A stretch of 11,719 nucleotides of DNA. Source: CAYRCJ01 sp964422785. Lineage in GTDB: Bacteria > Patescibacteriota > Minisyncoccia > UBA11713 > 2-01-FULL-45-33. Each line of letters begins with the position of its first letter. Position 1 is the first letter of the stretch. The stretch is taken from the NCBI GenBank assembly GCA_964422785.1, contig CAYRCJ010000026.1:1-11719 (forward strand), in the 5' to 3' direction. This document shows positions 1-5,757 of this stretch, in pieces. Below the pieces are notes generated by a model. That model did not search any database, was not told the DNA's origin, and saw only the letters and a list, made by a program, of their open reading frames with translations. Both the position numbers and the translations under genes were made by a program.

Positions 1-2191
1 CGGATTTATATCCTCTGGCGCGGGCTTCCACGGTGCGCGCGAAAATTTCGCGGATATGTGAAAACACGCCCGTGTACGTGGCGGGATTTGACCGTGGAGT
101 GCGGCCGATTGGAGACTGATCCACCAACACCGCTTTATCCAAATGCTCCAGCCCCTCAATTTTTTTATGCTTTCCGGGCTCTTCCTTTGAGCCGTAAAAA
201 TATTTAAGCAAAGCCCGCGCCAAAATATCGGACACCAAAGAAGATTTGCCGGAGCCCGAAACACCGGATACCACCACCAATTTTCCGAGAGGAATTTTTA
301 CATCGACATTTTTGAGATTGTGTTCGGCGGCGCCCTTAATTTCCAAAAAGTTGGAATGCGCTTTTGATTTTTCCGCGGGAGAAGCCTTTACCTCCCTCTT
401 TCCGGATAAATATTCTCCTGTCGGGGTTTTGGCGTGTAAAATTTCTTTTGAAGTACCTTCAAAAATAATTTTGCCGCCGTGCTTTCCGGCTCCGGGGCCC
501 AAATCAATAATCCAATCCGACTCGCGCATTGTTTCTGAATCGTGCTCCACCACCAAAACGCTGTTTCCCAGATCGCGAAGATCTTTTAAAGTTTTGATCA
601 GCCTGTCGTGGTCTCTCGGATGAAGACCGATCGACGGCTCGTCCAATACATATATAACCCCGGTGAGGGACGAGCCGATTTGCGTTGCCAGCCGCACCCG
701 TTGCGCCTCCCCTCCGGACAAAGTGGTGGAACTTCTGTCCAGCGTCAGATAATCCAACCCCACCTCCAAAAGAAATTGGAGGCGCCTGTCTATTTCTTTA
801 AGCAACACCGCCATTGCCTTCAAAGATGTTTTTGAATCTTTTTTTATGCGCTCATCAAAAAATGATTTTGCGGCATCAATGGACAAAGCGGAAATCTCAG
901 AAATATTTTTATCAAAAAAGGTTATCCCCAAGGCCTCGCTCCTAAGCCTCTTTCCCTTACAAACCGGGCAGGTTTCCATTTTCATATATTTTTCCAACTC
1001 TTCTCTTGTCCACTCTGATTCTGTTTCTTTCCACCGCCTTTTTAAATTTGCCGATACCCCCTCAAATCCGGAATCATCTCCTTCAAAAATAATTTTTTGG
1101 ATATTCGCCGGCAATTTTGAAAATGGAGTGTTTAAAGAAAATTTGTGCCGCTCTGAAATGTCGGACAAAATCCACCAATACCATGATTGCCTCCCCACGC
1201 GATGCGAAGCGGTAGCCCAAGGGCGTATTGCGCCCTCCGCAAGAGTTAAATTCTTGTTCGGCACAACCGCATCAATATCCACTTCCATTGTGGAACCGAG
1301 CCCGGTGCAATGAGGACAGGCGCCATACGGGCTATTGAAAGAAAAAAGCCGCGGCTCAATTTCCGGGAGAGAAATATTGCAATCCGGGCAGGCAAAGTTT
1401 TCCGAAAAAAGAGTCTCGCCTTGTCCTGAGCCAGTCGAAGGGTCTTTTCCGGAGTCTATCAAAACCAATCCTTTGCCAATTTTAAGAGCGGTTTCCAAAG
1501 ATTCCCGGAGACGCGGACGGTCGAGCTCTTTATCGATAAGCAATCTATCCACCACAACCTCTATCCTGTGTACTTTTTTAGGATCCAACTTTTTTTCTTC
1601 CGCTTCTTCGGTGCGCATTACATCGCCGTCGATCCGCACTCTTAAAAATCCGCTTCTTTTAATTTCCTCCAAAACCGTACGATGCTCCCCTTTTTTGGAG
1701 CGCACCACCGGCGCCAAAATTGTAATTGAGGAATTATTCAGCCCGCCTGCGCTGGCAGGTTTTAAAACTTGCCGCAAAACTTCGTCCACGCTTTGCCGGC
1801 CGATTTTTTTGCCGCAATTTGGGCAGTGCGGCTCTCCCGCCCGCGCGAATAAAATCCTGAAGTAATCATAAATTTCGGTGATTGTGCCCACGGTGGAACG
1901 GGGATTTTTAGAAATGCTTTTTTGGTCTATGGCGATAGCCGGAGAAAGCCCGGCCATAGATTCCACATCCGGTTTTTCTTTCACCCCCAAAAATTGTCTC
2001 GCGTAGCTGGAAAGCGATTCAACGAACCTCCGCTCAGCCTCCGCGTAAATAGTATCGAAAGCAAGTGAAGATTTTCCGGAACCGGAAAGGCCCGTAATAA
2101 CCACCAGTTTGTTTTTGGGAATATCCACGTCCACCCCTTTTAAGTTGTGAACCCTCGCTCCTCTTATTTTGATGTAATTTTGTTCTGACAC
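1..2191 (-). CDS. uvrA: Excinuclease ABC subunit UvrA, partial (C-terminus beyond left edge)
   Basis: DNA damage-recognition ATPase of nucleotide excision repair; it scans DNA with UvrB and hands lesions over for UvrC incision. About 730 residues are present, starting at a GTG at 2191 (reads MSEQNYIKIRGARVHNLKG). An in-frame TAA lies a few codons upstream, so the start is well bounded. Visible in order: first Walker A (GLSGSGKSS, about residues 33-41), QKSISKNPRSTVGT segment, first zinc module (CPDC...CPHC), CPVC pair, ABC signature LSGGEAQR, Walker B VLDEPSIGLHP, and second Walker A GVSGSGKSS. The window cuts just after the ARARGYK segment, before the second zinc module, so roughly 200 residues are missing. 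Two short palindromic elements appear inserted in frame (1419-1443 and 1741-1759). Identification is near certain; the ORF is open to the edge with no frameshift seen. Confidence 0.97.
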   Translation of the reverse strand, partial: MSEQNYIKIRGARVHNLKGVDVDIPKNKLVVITGLSGSGKSSLAFDTIYAEAERRFVESLSSYARQFLGVKEKPDVESMAGLSPAIAIDQKSISKNPRSTVGTITEIYDYFRILFARAGEPHCPNCGKKIGRQSVDEVLRQVLKPASAGGLNNSSITILAPVVRSKKGEHRTVLEEIKRSGFLRVRIDGDVMRTEEAEEKKLDPKKVHRIEVVVDRLLIDKELDRPRLRESLETALKIGKGLVLIDSGKDPSTGSGQGETLFSENFACPDCNISLPEIEPRLFSFNSPYGACPHCTGLGSTMEVDIDAVVPNKNLTLAEGAIRPWATASHRVGRQSWYWWILSDISERHKFSLNTPFSKLPANIQKIIFEGDDSGFEGVSANLKRRWKETESEWTREELEKYMKMETCPVCKGKRLRSEALGITFFDKNISEISALSIDAAKSFFDERIKKDSKTSLKAMAVLLKEIDRRLQFLLEVGLDYLTLDRSSTTLSGGEAQRVRLATQIGSSLTGVIYVLDEPSIGLHPRDHDRLIKTLKDLRDLGNSVLVVEHDSETMRESDWIIDLGPGAGKHGGKIIFEGTSKEILHAKTPTGEYLSGKREVKASPAEKSKAHSNFLEIKGAAEHNLKNVDVKIPLGKLVVVSGVSGSGKSSLVSDILARALLKYFYGSKEEPGKHKKIEGLEHLDKAVLVDQSPIGRTPRSNPATYTGVFSHIREIFARTVEARARGYKS
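1419..1443. repeat. Interspersed element in uvrA (DPSTGSGQD type)
   Basis: On the minus strand the sequence ACCCTTCGACTGGCTCAGGA (1442-1423) encodes PSTGSGQ within KDPSTGSGQDETLF, just before the first zinc module. The ends CCTT/AAGG and inner CTG/CAG pairs are self-complementary. Sequences of this type recur across many bacterial and metagenome genomes, with CPEPVEG, DPSTGSGQ and similar translations, and are treated as palindromic repeats. Confidence 0.65.
1741..1759. repeat. Short palindromic element in uvrA (PASAGG)
   Basis: CCTGC (1746-1750) and GCAGG (1755-1759) form a 5-bp inverted repeat with a 4-nt loop, with GCCCG alongside. It encodes PASAGG between VLRQVLK and LNNSSITI, where UvrA proteins are otherwise continuous. 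It keeps the frame and is probably an insertion. Confidence 0.5.
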
Positions 2192-2199
2192 GATTATTT

Positions 2200-2228
2200 A
2201 TGATATACCCGCTGTCAAGTAATTTCAA
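2200..2228 (-). promoter_or_regulatory. Putative uvrA promoter, near-leaderless
   Basis: On the minus strand TTGAAA (2228-2223) is followed after 17 nt by TATCAT (2205-2200), each one base off the sigma70 consensus. The expected start of transcription is around 2193, only about two bases before the GTG start. No Shine-Dalgarno sequence is visible, which is consistent with leaderless translation. A TTGACA at 2218-2213 lies inside the spacer but has no well-placed -10 box. Confidence 0.4.
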
Positions 2229-2231
2229 GGT

Positions 2232-2261
2232 ATAAAACAAAAGCTCCCTGTTTTAGGGAGC
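2232..2261 (-). terminator. Rho-independent terminator of the zinc-ribbon gene
   Basis: Inverted repeat GCTCCCT (2243-2249) / AGGGAGC (2255-2261) with a 5-nt loop, followed on the minus strand by TTTTGTTTTA (2242-2233). It lies 8 nt past the stop of the zinc-ribbon membrane protein gene and upstream of uvrA, so it separates that operon from uvrA. Confidence 0.75.
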
Positions 2262-2268
2262 CGTAATA

Positions 2269-2649
2269 TTACTTAAACAATTCAACAGAAAAAAACGGGT
2301 GCCGGTAAAGGATTGGAAATTTTTTCTTAGCTAATTTGATAACCAGCGGATCCAACCCAAAAGCCACAAAAACGCCCATCAAGAAGAATAAAAGAATAAA
2401 TATTGCCGTAAATACCGGGCGCTCTGAAGAAACAAACGCGAACCCGATAAAAGAAAAAATCAACGCGAGCGCCGCGATTAAACCGGAACGAATCCTGCCA
2501 TATCTGGCGGCTATATCCGCTTTCTCCGCGAAATCTTTGAGCGACATTGCGACGGTCGTATACTCTCTTCCGCAGTTCGGACAATTTTTCCAATCTTCTT
2601 TGGCTTCGCTTAGCGTGCTGCACCAGGCGCATCTGGCAAAAATTTTCAT
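2269..2649 (-). CDS. Zinc-ribbon, two-helix membrane protein of unknown function
   Basis: 126 residues starting MKIFARCAWC. The ATG at 2649 is preferred to an upstream in-frame start because a GGAGG box lies 5 nt before it and because it overlaps the upstream gene's stop. Residues C7, C10, C23 and C26 form a CxxC-x12-CxxC zinc ribbon. A charged linker (about 27-55) follows, then two hydrophobic helices (about 56-73 and 79-98) and a basic tail ending FFSVELFK. The ribbon probably faces the cytoplasm. The ATGA overlap with the upstream 298-aa gene implies translational coupling. Not recognised as a named family; zinc-ribbon plus membrane-helix proteins are common in small genomes and mostly uncharacterised. 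Confidence 0.8.
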   Translation of the reverse strand: MKIFARCAWCSTLSEAKEDWKNCPNCGREYTTVAMSLKDFAEKADIAARYGRIRSGLIAALALIFSFIGFAFVSSERPVFTAIFILLFFLMGVFVAFGLDPLVIKLAKKKFPILYRHPFFSVELFK

Positions 2650-3542
2650 GCCAACCTCCGCGGAACTCCCGGCGGCAAAAGCCGCTTTGGAGCAAATTTG
2701 CCATTTTCCACATCGTTTAAATGACAAACAAAATCGCCATTCCGCAGCTTACCATTAAAACGACCGCCAATTATCCTGGAAGGTAAAATGTATTTAAAAT
2801 CAGCCAAATTCGCATCGGAATATTTAACCAGATCTCCGCCAATAATTTGGTGTGAAGAAACAATAACTGTATGGTCAACATCCACTACCGCGTTCAAATC
2901 AGGAGCTTCGCCCGTATGGGCATCAAGCGCCGGCAAAAAAAGCAACTCCGGATAAATCGGACAATACCGCCACAGCATCGGCGTCGCGGCCTTTGCGTCT
3001 TTATTATTGAAACAGCAAAGCGCAACCGTCCAATCGGGATACCACTTTTCATACGCGGCAAAGATTGCGTAGTTGATAACGGGACGTTTCTCTTCCGGAA
3101 CCTGGCTGAGCACTCCCGGAATCAAGCCGGCCTTGCTCGCCAAAACAACCGTGTAAATTCCGCTGTCAAATATTTCAACTTTTTTGGGGGCGTCGCCACG
3201 GAGCCTCGGGCCGGCAGAAAGAGTATTTGGATTTGGCCTTAACGCCCTTTCCATATCTTTCAAAATATTGGGGCACTTTTCAGTGGACACAATATTTCCT
3301 CGCCCCATTGAGCCCGGAATGGCCGGAATCGGAAGTATCATCGCGTTGCCCGAACCTTTAGATTCCCAGCTAGGATTGGGATAGTCCCAATCCAAAGAAG
3401 CTCGGTCATTTTTTATTACAGATAAATTCTGAACAGTATTTTGATACCCAAGCATATGAGTTACTTGGTCATCGAAGCCGGCTGACTTACCGGCATACAG
3501 AATTGTATTCGATAACCTTGCTTTCGCGAGCGTACAACACAT
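2646..3542 (-). CDS. Uncharacterised 298-aa protein (MCCTLAKARLSNT N-terminus)
   Basis: I do not recognise a named family. The ATG at 3542 is supported by a strong GGGGAGG ribosome-binding site upstream. No signal peptide or clear membrane segment is seen, so it is probably cytosolic. The protein opens with adjacent cysteines (C2, C3), then LSNTILYAG. A motif GNAMILPIP follows at about 65-73 and GSMGRGNIVSTEKC at about 77-90. The middle is rich in Trp, Tyr and Cys, and the C-terminal half has short beta-like stretches. Residues about 50-58 (LDWDYPNPS) are encoded by a perfect palindrome (3373-3393), probably an inserted element. It is the first gene of a coupled pair with the zinc-ribbon membrane protein. 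A processed N-terminal Cys nucleophile is possible but speculative. Confidence 0.8.
   Translation of the reverse strand: MCCTLAKARLSNTILYAGKSAGFDDQVTHMLGYQNTVQNLSVIKNDRASLDWDYPNPSWESKGSGNAMILPIPAIPGSMGRGNIVSTEKCPNILKDMERALRPNPNTLSAGPRLRGDAPKKVEIFDSGIYTVVLASKAGLIPGVLSQVPEEKRPVINYAIFAAYEKWYPDWTVALCCFNNKDAKAATPMLWRYCPIYPELLFLPALDAHTGEAPDLNAVVDVDHTVIVSSHQIIGGDLVKYSDANLADFKYILPSRIIGGRFNGKLRNGDFVCHLNDVENGKFAPKRLLPPGVPRRLA
3373..3393. repeat. Palindrome inside the 298-aa gene
   Basis: GGATTGGGA (3373-3381) and TCCCAATCC (3385-3393) are perfect inverted repeats around TAG. The stretch encodes LDWDYPNPS, a Trp/Tyr/Pro-rich patch ahead of the GNAMILPIP motif. It is the same kind of in-frame palindrome as in uvrC, with a related TTGGGA/TCCCAA half-site. 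Confidence 0.6.
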
Positions 3543-3586
3543 AATCTTTTTTCCTCCCCTGTTGTCAATTTAAAAACCCGTTTTTT

Positions 3587-3615
3587 AGCATAGCATATTA
3601 ATATAAAAAAGTAAA
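3587..3615 (-). promoter_or_regulatory. Possible promoter of the 298-aa gene operon
   Basis: On the minus strand TTTACT (3615-3610) is followed after 17 nt by TATGCT (3592-3587); a second TATGCT lies directly before it. The -35 box sits in the T-rich tail of the upstream gene's terminator, so base composition alone could produce this match. Confidence 0.3.
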
Positions 3616-3642
3616 GCCCACTCCGATGGCCATCGGAGCGGG
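3603..3642 (-). terminator. Rho-independent terminator of the ClpP-like gene
   Basis: CTCCGATGG (3621-3629) meets CCATCGGAG (3630-3638) directly. The stem is extended by a G-T pair and a CCC/GGG clamp (3617-3619 with 3640-3642). On the minus strand it is followed by CTTTACTTTTTTA. It begins 14 nt beyond the stop of the ClpP-like gene and separates it from the 298-aa gene. Confidence 0.8.
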
Positions 3643-3655
3643 GTTGGATTTGTTT

Positions 3656-4225
3656 TCAAATTCTCGGAATTTTATTTTTAGGAAAAACGCCGTCTATGAG
3701 GTTGAGTTCCAGCGCTTTCGGGACAGAAATTACCGCGTTTTTTGAAAGAAGTTTTTTTATTTCGGAAAAAGGCCTGCCGCGTTCTCCCAAAATAAATAAT
3801 TGCATCGCGTCAAGCAATAAAAGATTGTGGGCCATCTCCAGATGCTTTTTTGCGTTTAAGTCGCATTCTTTCATCGCTTCGCCGACGCCATCCCGCGTGT
3901 CTTTCGCCATATGGAAACCGAAATCGGTTTCTTTGGTGGCAAAACGCTTTTTTCCGGCCTGCGAAATTAAAAATGAGCCGGACTTCACTAAATCAACGCA
4001 AATTGTATTAACGCCAACGTTCGCCTGCCTTATGAATTGATGTATCCGCATCGAAGCGTGAGAATCGCCCCCGGTGCCGGTGATATAAAAATTGATTTCC
4101 TTTTTAGAATCGATGTCTCGGAGTCTTTTCAGAGAATTTTCTATGAGAGTTTGGGTGATCGGGAGAATGTCGCCCTTTAAAAAAATAAATCTTTGCTCTA
4201 TATCGCAAATCACATGTTTTGCCAT
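3656..4225 (-). CDS. ClpP-like serine peptidase
   Basis: 189 residues with a Clp-protease fold pattern. YITGTGGDSHASMRIHQFI (48-65) matches the ClpP strand with the GG of the oxyanion region. KSGSFLI (81-87) places the nucleophile at Ser82, and FGFHMA (102-107) places the catalytic histidine at His105. The terminal SVPKALELNLIDGV matches the ClpP APEAVEYGLVD region. Aligned by eye, the position of the third catalytic residue (Asp171 in E. coli ClpP) is Asn163, as in some ClpP1-type proteins. The stretch between His and Asn is about nine residues longer than in E. coli. ClpP normally forms tetradecamers fed by ClpX or ClpA; no Clp ATPase is seen here. No signal peptide, so probably cytosolic. 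It is divergent from uvrC with 47 nt between. It could be a paralogue with altered partner or activity rather than housekeeping ClpP. Confidence 0.82.
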   Translation of the reverse strand: MAKHVICDIEQRFIFLKGDILPITQTLIENSLKRLRDIDSKKEINFYITGTGGDSHASMRIHQFIRQANVGVNTICVDLVKSGSFLISQAGKKRFATKETDFGFHMAKDTRDGVGEAMKECDLNAKKHLEMAHNLLLLDAMQLFILGERGRPFSEIKKLLSKNAVISVPKALELNLIDGVFPKNKIPRI

Positions 4226-4250
4226 AGCAAATGCCAGCTTGTCAAATAAA

Positions 4251-4266
4251 ATTCTACATATAGAAT
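4251..4266. promoter_or_regulatory. Dyad in the clpP-like / uvrC divergent spacer
   Basis: The 16-bp sequence ATTCTACATATAGAAT is a 6-bp inverted repeat around CATA, ending 6 nt before the UvrC start at 4273. Its right half resembles a -10 region for uvrC. It could be an operator controlling uvrC or both divergent genes. It matches neither the E. coli (CTGT-N8-ACAG) nor the Bacillus (GAAC-N4-GTTC) LexA box. Confidence 0.35.
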
Positions 4267-4272
4267 AGCTCT

Positions 4273-5544
4273 ATGAGTATAAAATTGCAATCTCAGAAAA
4301 TCCCAAATTTGCCGGGGGTTTATTTTTTCAAAAATAGCCGCGGCACGACGCTATATATAGGAAAGGCGGCGAATCTTCGCGCCAGATTAAGGTCTTATCT
4401 GGGCAATTCCAAAGATCTGCCCTCCAAAACAAAATCAATGCTGATGGAAGCCGCTTCGCTCTCCTGGGAAATAGTCGGCTCGGAAACAGAGGCATTGATT
4501 AAAGAATCCGAACTGATAAAAAAATACCGTCCGAAATACAACGTCCTGATGCGCGACGACAAGCAGTATTTTTATGTCGGATTTTCTAAAGAAGCTTTCC
4601 CGAAAATTTTTATAACGCACCAAACCCCTGATTCCAATAATTATATCGGGCCATTCACAGAGGGCGGAGCGCTGCGATCCGTCCTTAAAACATTGAGAAA
4701 GGCTTTCCCCTACTGCACCTGTAAAAAGCCTCACAAAAATATTTGCCTAAATGCGCGCATCGGAAGATGTCTTGGATTTTGCTGCACTTGGGAGTTCAAC
4801 TCCCAAGTGGGAGTTGAACTCCCAAGTTACCAAAAAAACATCGCCGCCATAAAAAAAGTTCTTTCCGGAAAAAATAAATCCCTCTCGAAAGATTTGAAAA
4901 AAGAAATGCGCAAATTGTCTGATGCCCAGAAATACGAAGAGGCCGGAAAGATCAGAGACAAAATAACCTCTCTGGAAAAAATCTTCGAGCACAGAGGCGT
5001 AATCAAGCAGGATTTGCCTTCGGAAAACAGTAAGGCCCTGAGAGCCCTGGCATCTTTAACAGAAACAGAAGAGATCGGAAGAATTGAGGCGTATGATATA
5101 GCGAATATTCAGGGAAAATTTGCTTATGGCTCGATGGCGGTGCTCGAAAATGGAATTCTAAAAAAAGAAGATTACAGGATTTTTAAAATTAAAACTGTTT
5201 TGGGATCAAACGATCCGGCGATGATAAATGAAGTGATTTCCCGCAGGTTAAATCACAAAGAATGGCGGTACCCGGAAGTTATGATTATAGATGGAGGTCG
5301 TGGACAATTAAGCGCGGCGCTTGCGGCAAAGTCAATGAGCGGAAATTTTAAAATAAAAATAATCGCGCTCACCAAAAATAAAAAACATTTTGGAGATCAT
5401 ATTTTTGTCGAAAGCCGGCGCGATCAAATCTCGTTATCAAAATTGCCGGAATCCCTGAAAAATTTAATTTTACAGCTCGACTCCGAAGCCCACCGCTTCG
5501 CCATAAAGTTTTATAGAAAATCTCACCGGAAAACCATCGCTTGA
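4273..5544 (+). CDS. uvrC: Excinuclease ABC subunit UvrC, short form lacking HhH domain
   Basis: Dual-incision nuclease of nucleotide excision repair, acting on the UvrB-DNA complex. 423 residues, against about 600 in E. coli. In order: GIY-YIG nuclease domain (GVYFF 15-19, LYIGKA 27-32, GSETEALIKE 69-78); a cysteine cluster (C148, C150, C158, C166, C170, C171, with IGRCLGFC), where UvrC proteins bind an Fe-S cluster; a UVR UvrB-binding motif (about 207-236, AQKYEEAGKIRDKI); and the RNase H-like domain with D274 in EAYD, D340 in IIDGGRGQ and AHRFA near H407. The protein ends just after HRKTIA, with no helix-hairpin-helix tail. Residues about 172-185 are encoded by a nested palindromic insertion (4786-4827). 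No strong Shine-Dalgarno is visible. The stop at 5542-5544 overlaps the -35 box of the next promoter. Confidence 0.96.
   Translation: MSIKLQSQKIPNLPGVYFFKNSRGTTLYIGKAANLRARLRSYLGNSKDLPSKTKSMLMEAASLSWEIVGSETEALIKESELIKKYRPKYNVLMRDDKQYFYVGFSKEAFPKIFITHQTPDSNNYIGPFTEGGALRSVLKTLRKAFPYCTCKKPHKNICLNARIGRCLGFCCTWEFNSQVGVELPSYQKNIAAIKKVLSGKNKSLSKDLKKEMRKLSDAQKYEEAGKIRDKITSLEKIFEHRGVIKQDLPSENSKALRALASLTETEEIGRIEAYDIANIQGKFAYGSMAVLENGILKKEDYRIFKIKTVLGSNDPAMINEVISRRLNHKEWRYPEVMIIDGGRGQLSAALAAKSMSGNFKIKIIALTKNKKHFGDHIFVESRRDQISLSKLPESLKNLILQLDSEAHRFAIKFYRKSHRKTIA
4786..4827. repeat. Nested palindromic insertion inside uvrC
   Basis: Two arms, 4786-4805 and 4808-4827, are perfect 20-bp inverted copies separated by AG. 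Each arm is also palindromic about its own centre (TTGGGAGTT / AACTCCCAA type). It encodes roughly TWEFNSQVGVELPS directly after the conserved UvrC cysteine segment, where homologues run straight into the Y...I..I helix. The reading frame is kept. It is read here as an in-frame mobile or selfish palindromic element. Confidence 0.8.
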
Positions 5545-5568
5545 CAAAGAATATGGGAGGAATATAAT
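5541..5568 (+). promoter_or_regulatory. Near-consensus sigma70 promoter for the RNA gene
   Basis: TTGACA (5541-5546), 16-nt spacer, TATAAT (5563-5568). Expected start of transcription is about 5575-5576, exactly at the 5' strand of the 16-bp helix described next. No open reading frame with a ribosome-binding site follows, so the product is an RNA. The -35 box overlaps the uvrC stop codon. Confidence 0.8.
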
Positions 5569-5616
5569 GGGATCAAGAGTGATAATTCTGCAATGAACGA
5601 GACTGCTCGTTGCTCC

Positions 5617-5648
5617 AAAGAGCCCAGAAATGGGCTCTTTGCCTTTTT
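5617..5648 (+). terminator. GAAA-capped hairpin with T tract (terminator or attenuator)
   Basis: A perfect 10-bp stem (5617-5626 with 5631-5640) capped by a GAAA tetraloop is followed by GCCTTTTT. It can end uvrC transcripts. For the RNA starting near 5575 it would act as an attenuator, or be an internal structural hairpin. The three nucleotides before the T run make it somewhat weaker than an ideal terminator. Confidence 0.65.
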
Positions 5649-5683
5649 ACTTAATGATTGTTAATATCGGCCAGTGGACCCGA

Positions 5684-5755
5684 GGGCCGAGTCCGAGTGG
5701 CCTCGGGAGCAGAATTATCACTCTGGCTCAAGGGGTTCGATTCCCCCTCGGTCCA
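5684..5755 (+). other. tRNA-like domain, degenerate or noncanonical; no readable anticodon
   Basis: GGGCCGA (5684-5690) pairs with TCGGTCC (5748-5754) as a 7-bp acceptor stem with a G3-U70 wobble and A73, the classic alanine identity set. TCCGAGTGG resembles the D arm of class II tRNAs. The T arm GGGG-TTCGATT-CCCC is convincing. The anticodon region (CAGA, 8-nt loop ATTATCAC, TCTG) has only 4 bp and no clear anticodon. There is one base instead of two between acceptor and D stem, and CCA is not encoded. It could be a tRNA pseudogene, or the tRNA-like end of the longer RNA; this fold competes with helices P1 and P4. Confidence 0.4.
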
Positions 5756-5757
5756 CG

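Larger units (their letters stand above)
5575..5757 (+). ncRNA. Candidate structured non-coding RNA with tRNA-like 3' end
   Basis: Bounded by a near-consensus promoter and a strong terminator (5758-5790). A perfect 16-bp helix P1 pairs 5576-5591 with 5709-5724 and encloses three hairpins. P2 is AACGAG/CTCGTT (5596-5611, loop ACTG). P3 is a 10-bp stem with a GAAA loop (5617-5640). P4 is a 9-bp stem with one bulge (5679-5707). After P1 comes a T-arm-like hairpin, GGGG-TTCGATT-CCCC (5732-5746), and GGTCCAC, which could pair with GTGGACC at 5674-5680 as a pseudoknot. P3 plus the T run at 5644-5648 could also terminate early, giving a ~70-nt RNA complementary to the tRNA-like part. It matches no class I can name: tmRNA, 6S, 4.5S and RNase P signatures are not seen. 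The pairing is read directly; expression and function are inferred. Confidence 0.55.

Noticed and set aside
246..1865. Long plus-strand open frames opposite uvrA
   Set aside because: They are antisense shadows of the uvrA frame with low-complexity Ser/Phe/Pro translations; the CPEPVEGS stretch in one of them comes from the interspersed element.
5575..5755. tmRNA (ssrA), standard or permuted
   Set aside because: The G3-U70/A73 acceptor and T arm fit, but the conserved 5' sequence with GG-UUCGAC is missing, no plausible tag frame ends in a hydrophobic Ala-Ala type tail, and the piece order does not fit the permuted form.
5684..5755. A normal tRNA-Ser, tRNA-Leu or tRNA-Sec gene
   Set aside because: The TCCGAGTGG D-arm suggests Ser/Leu, but there is no valid 7-nt anticodon loop, no long variable arm, and no UCA anticodon for Sec.
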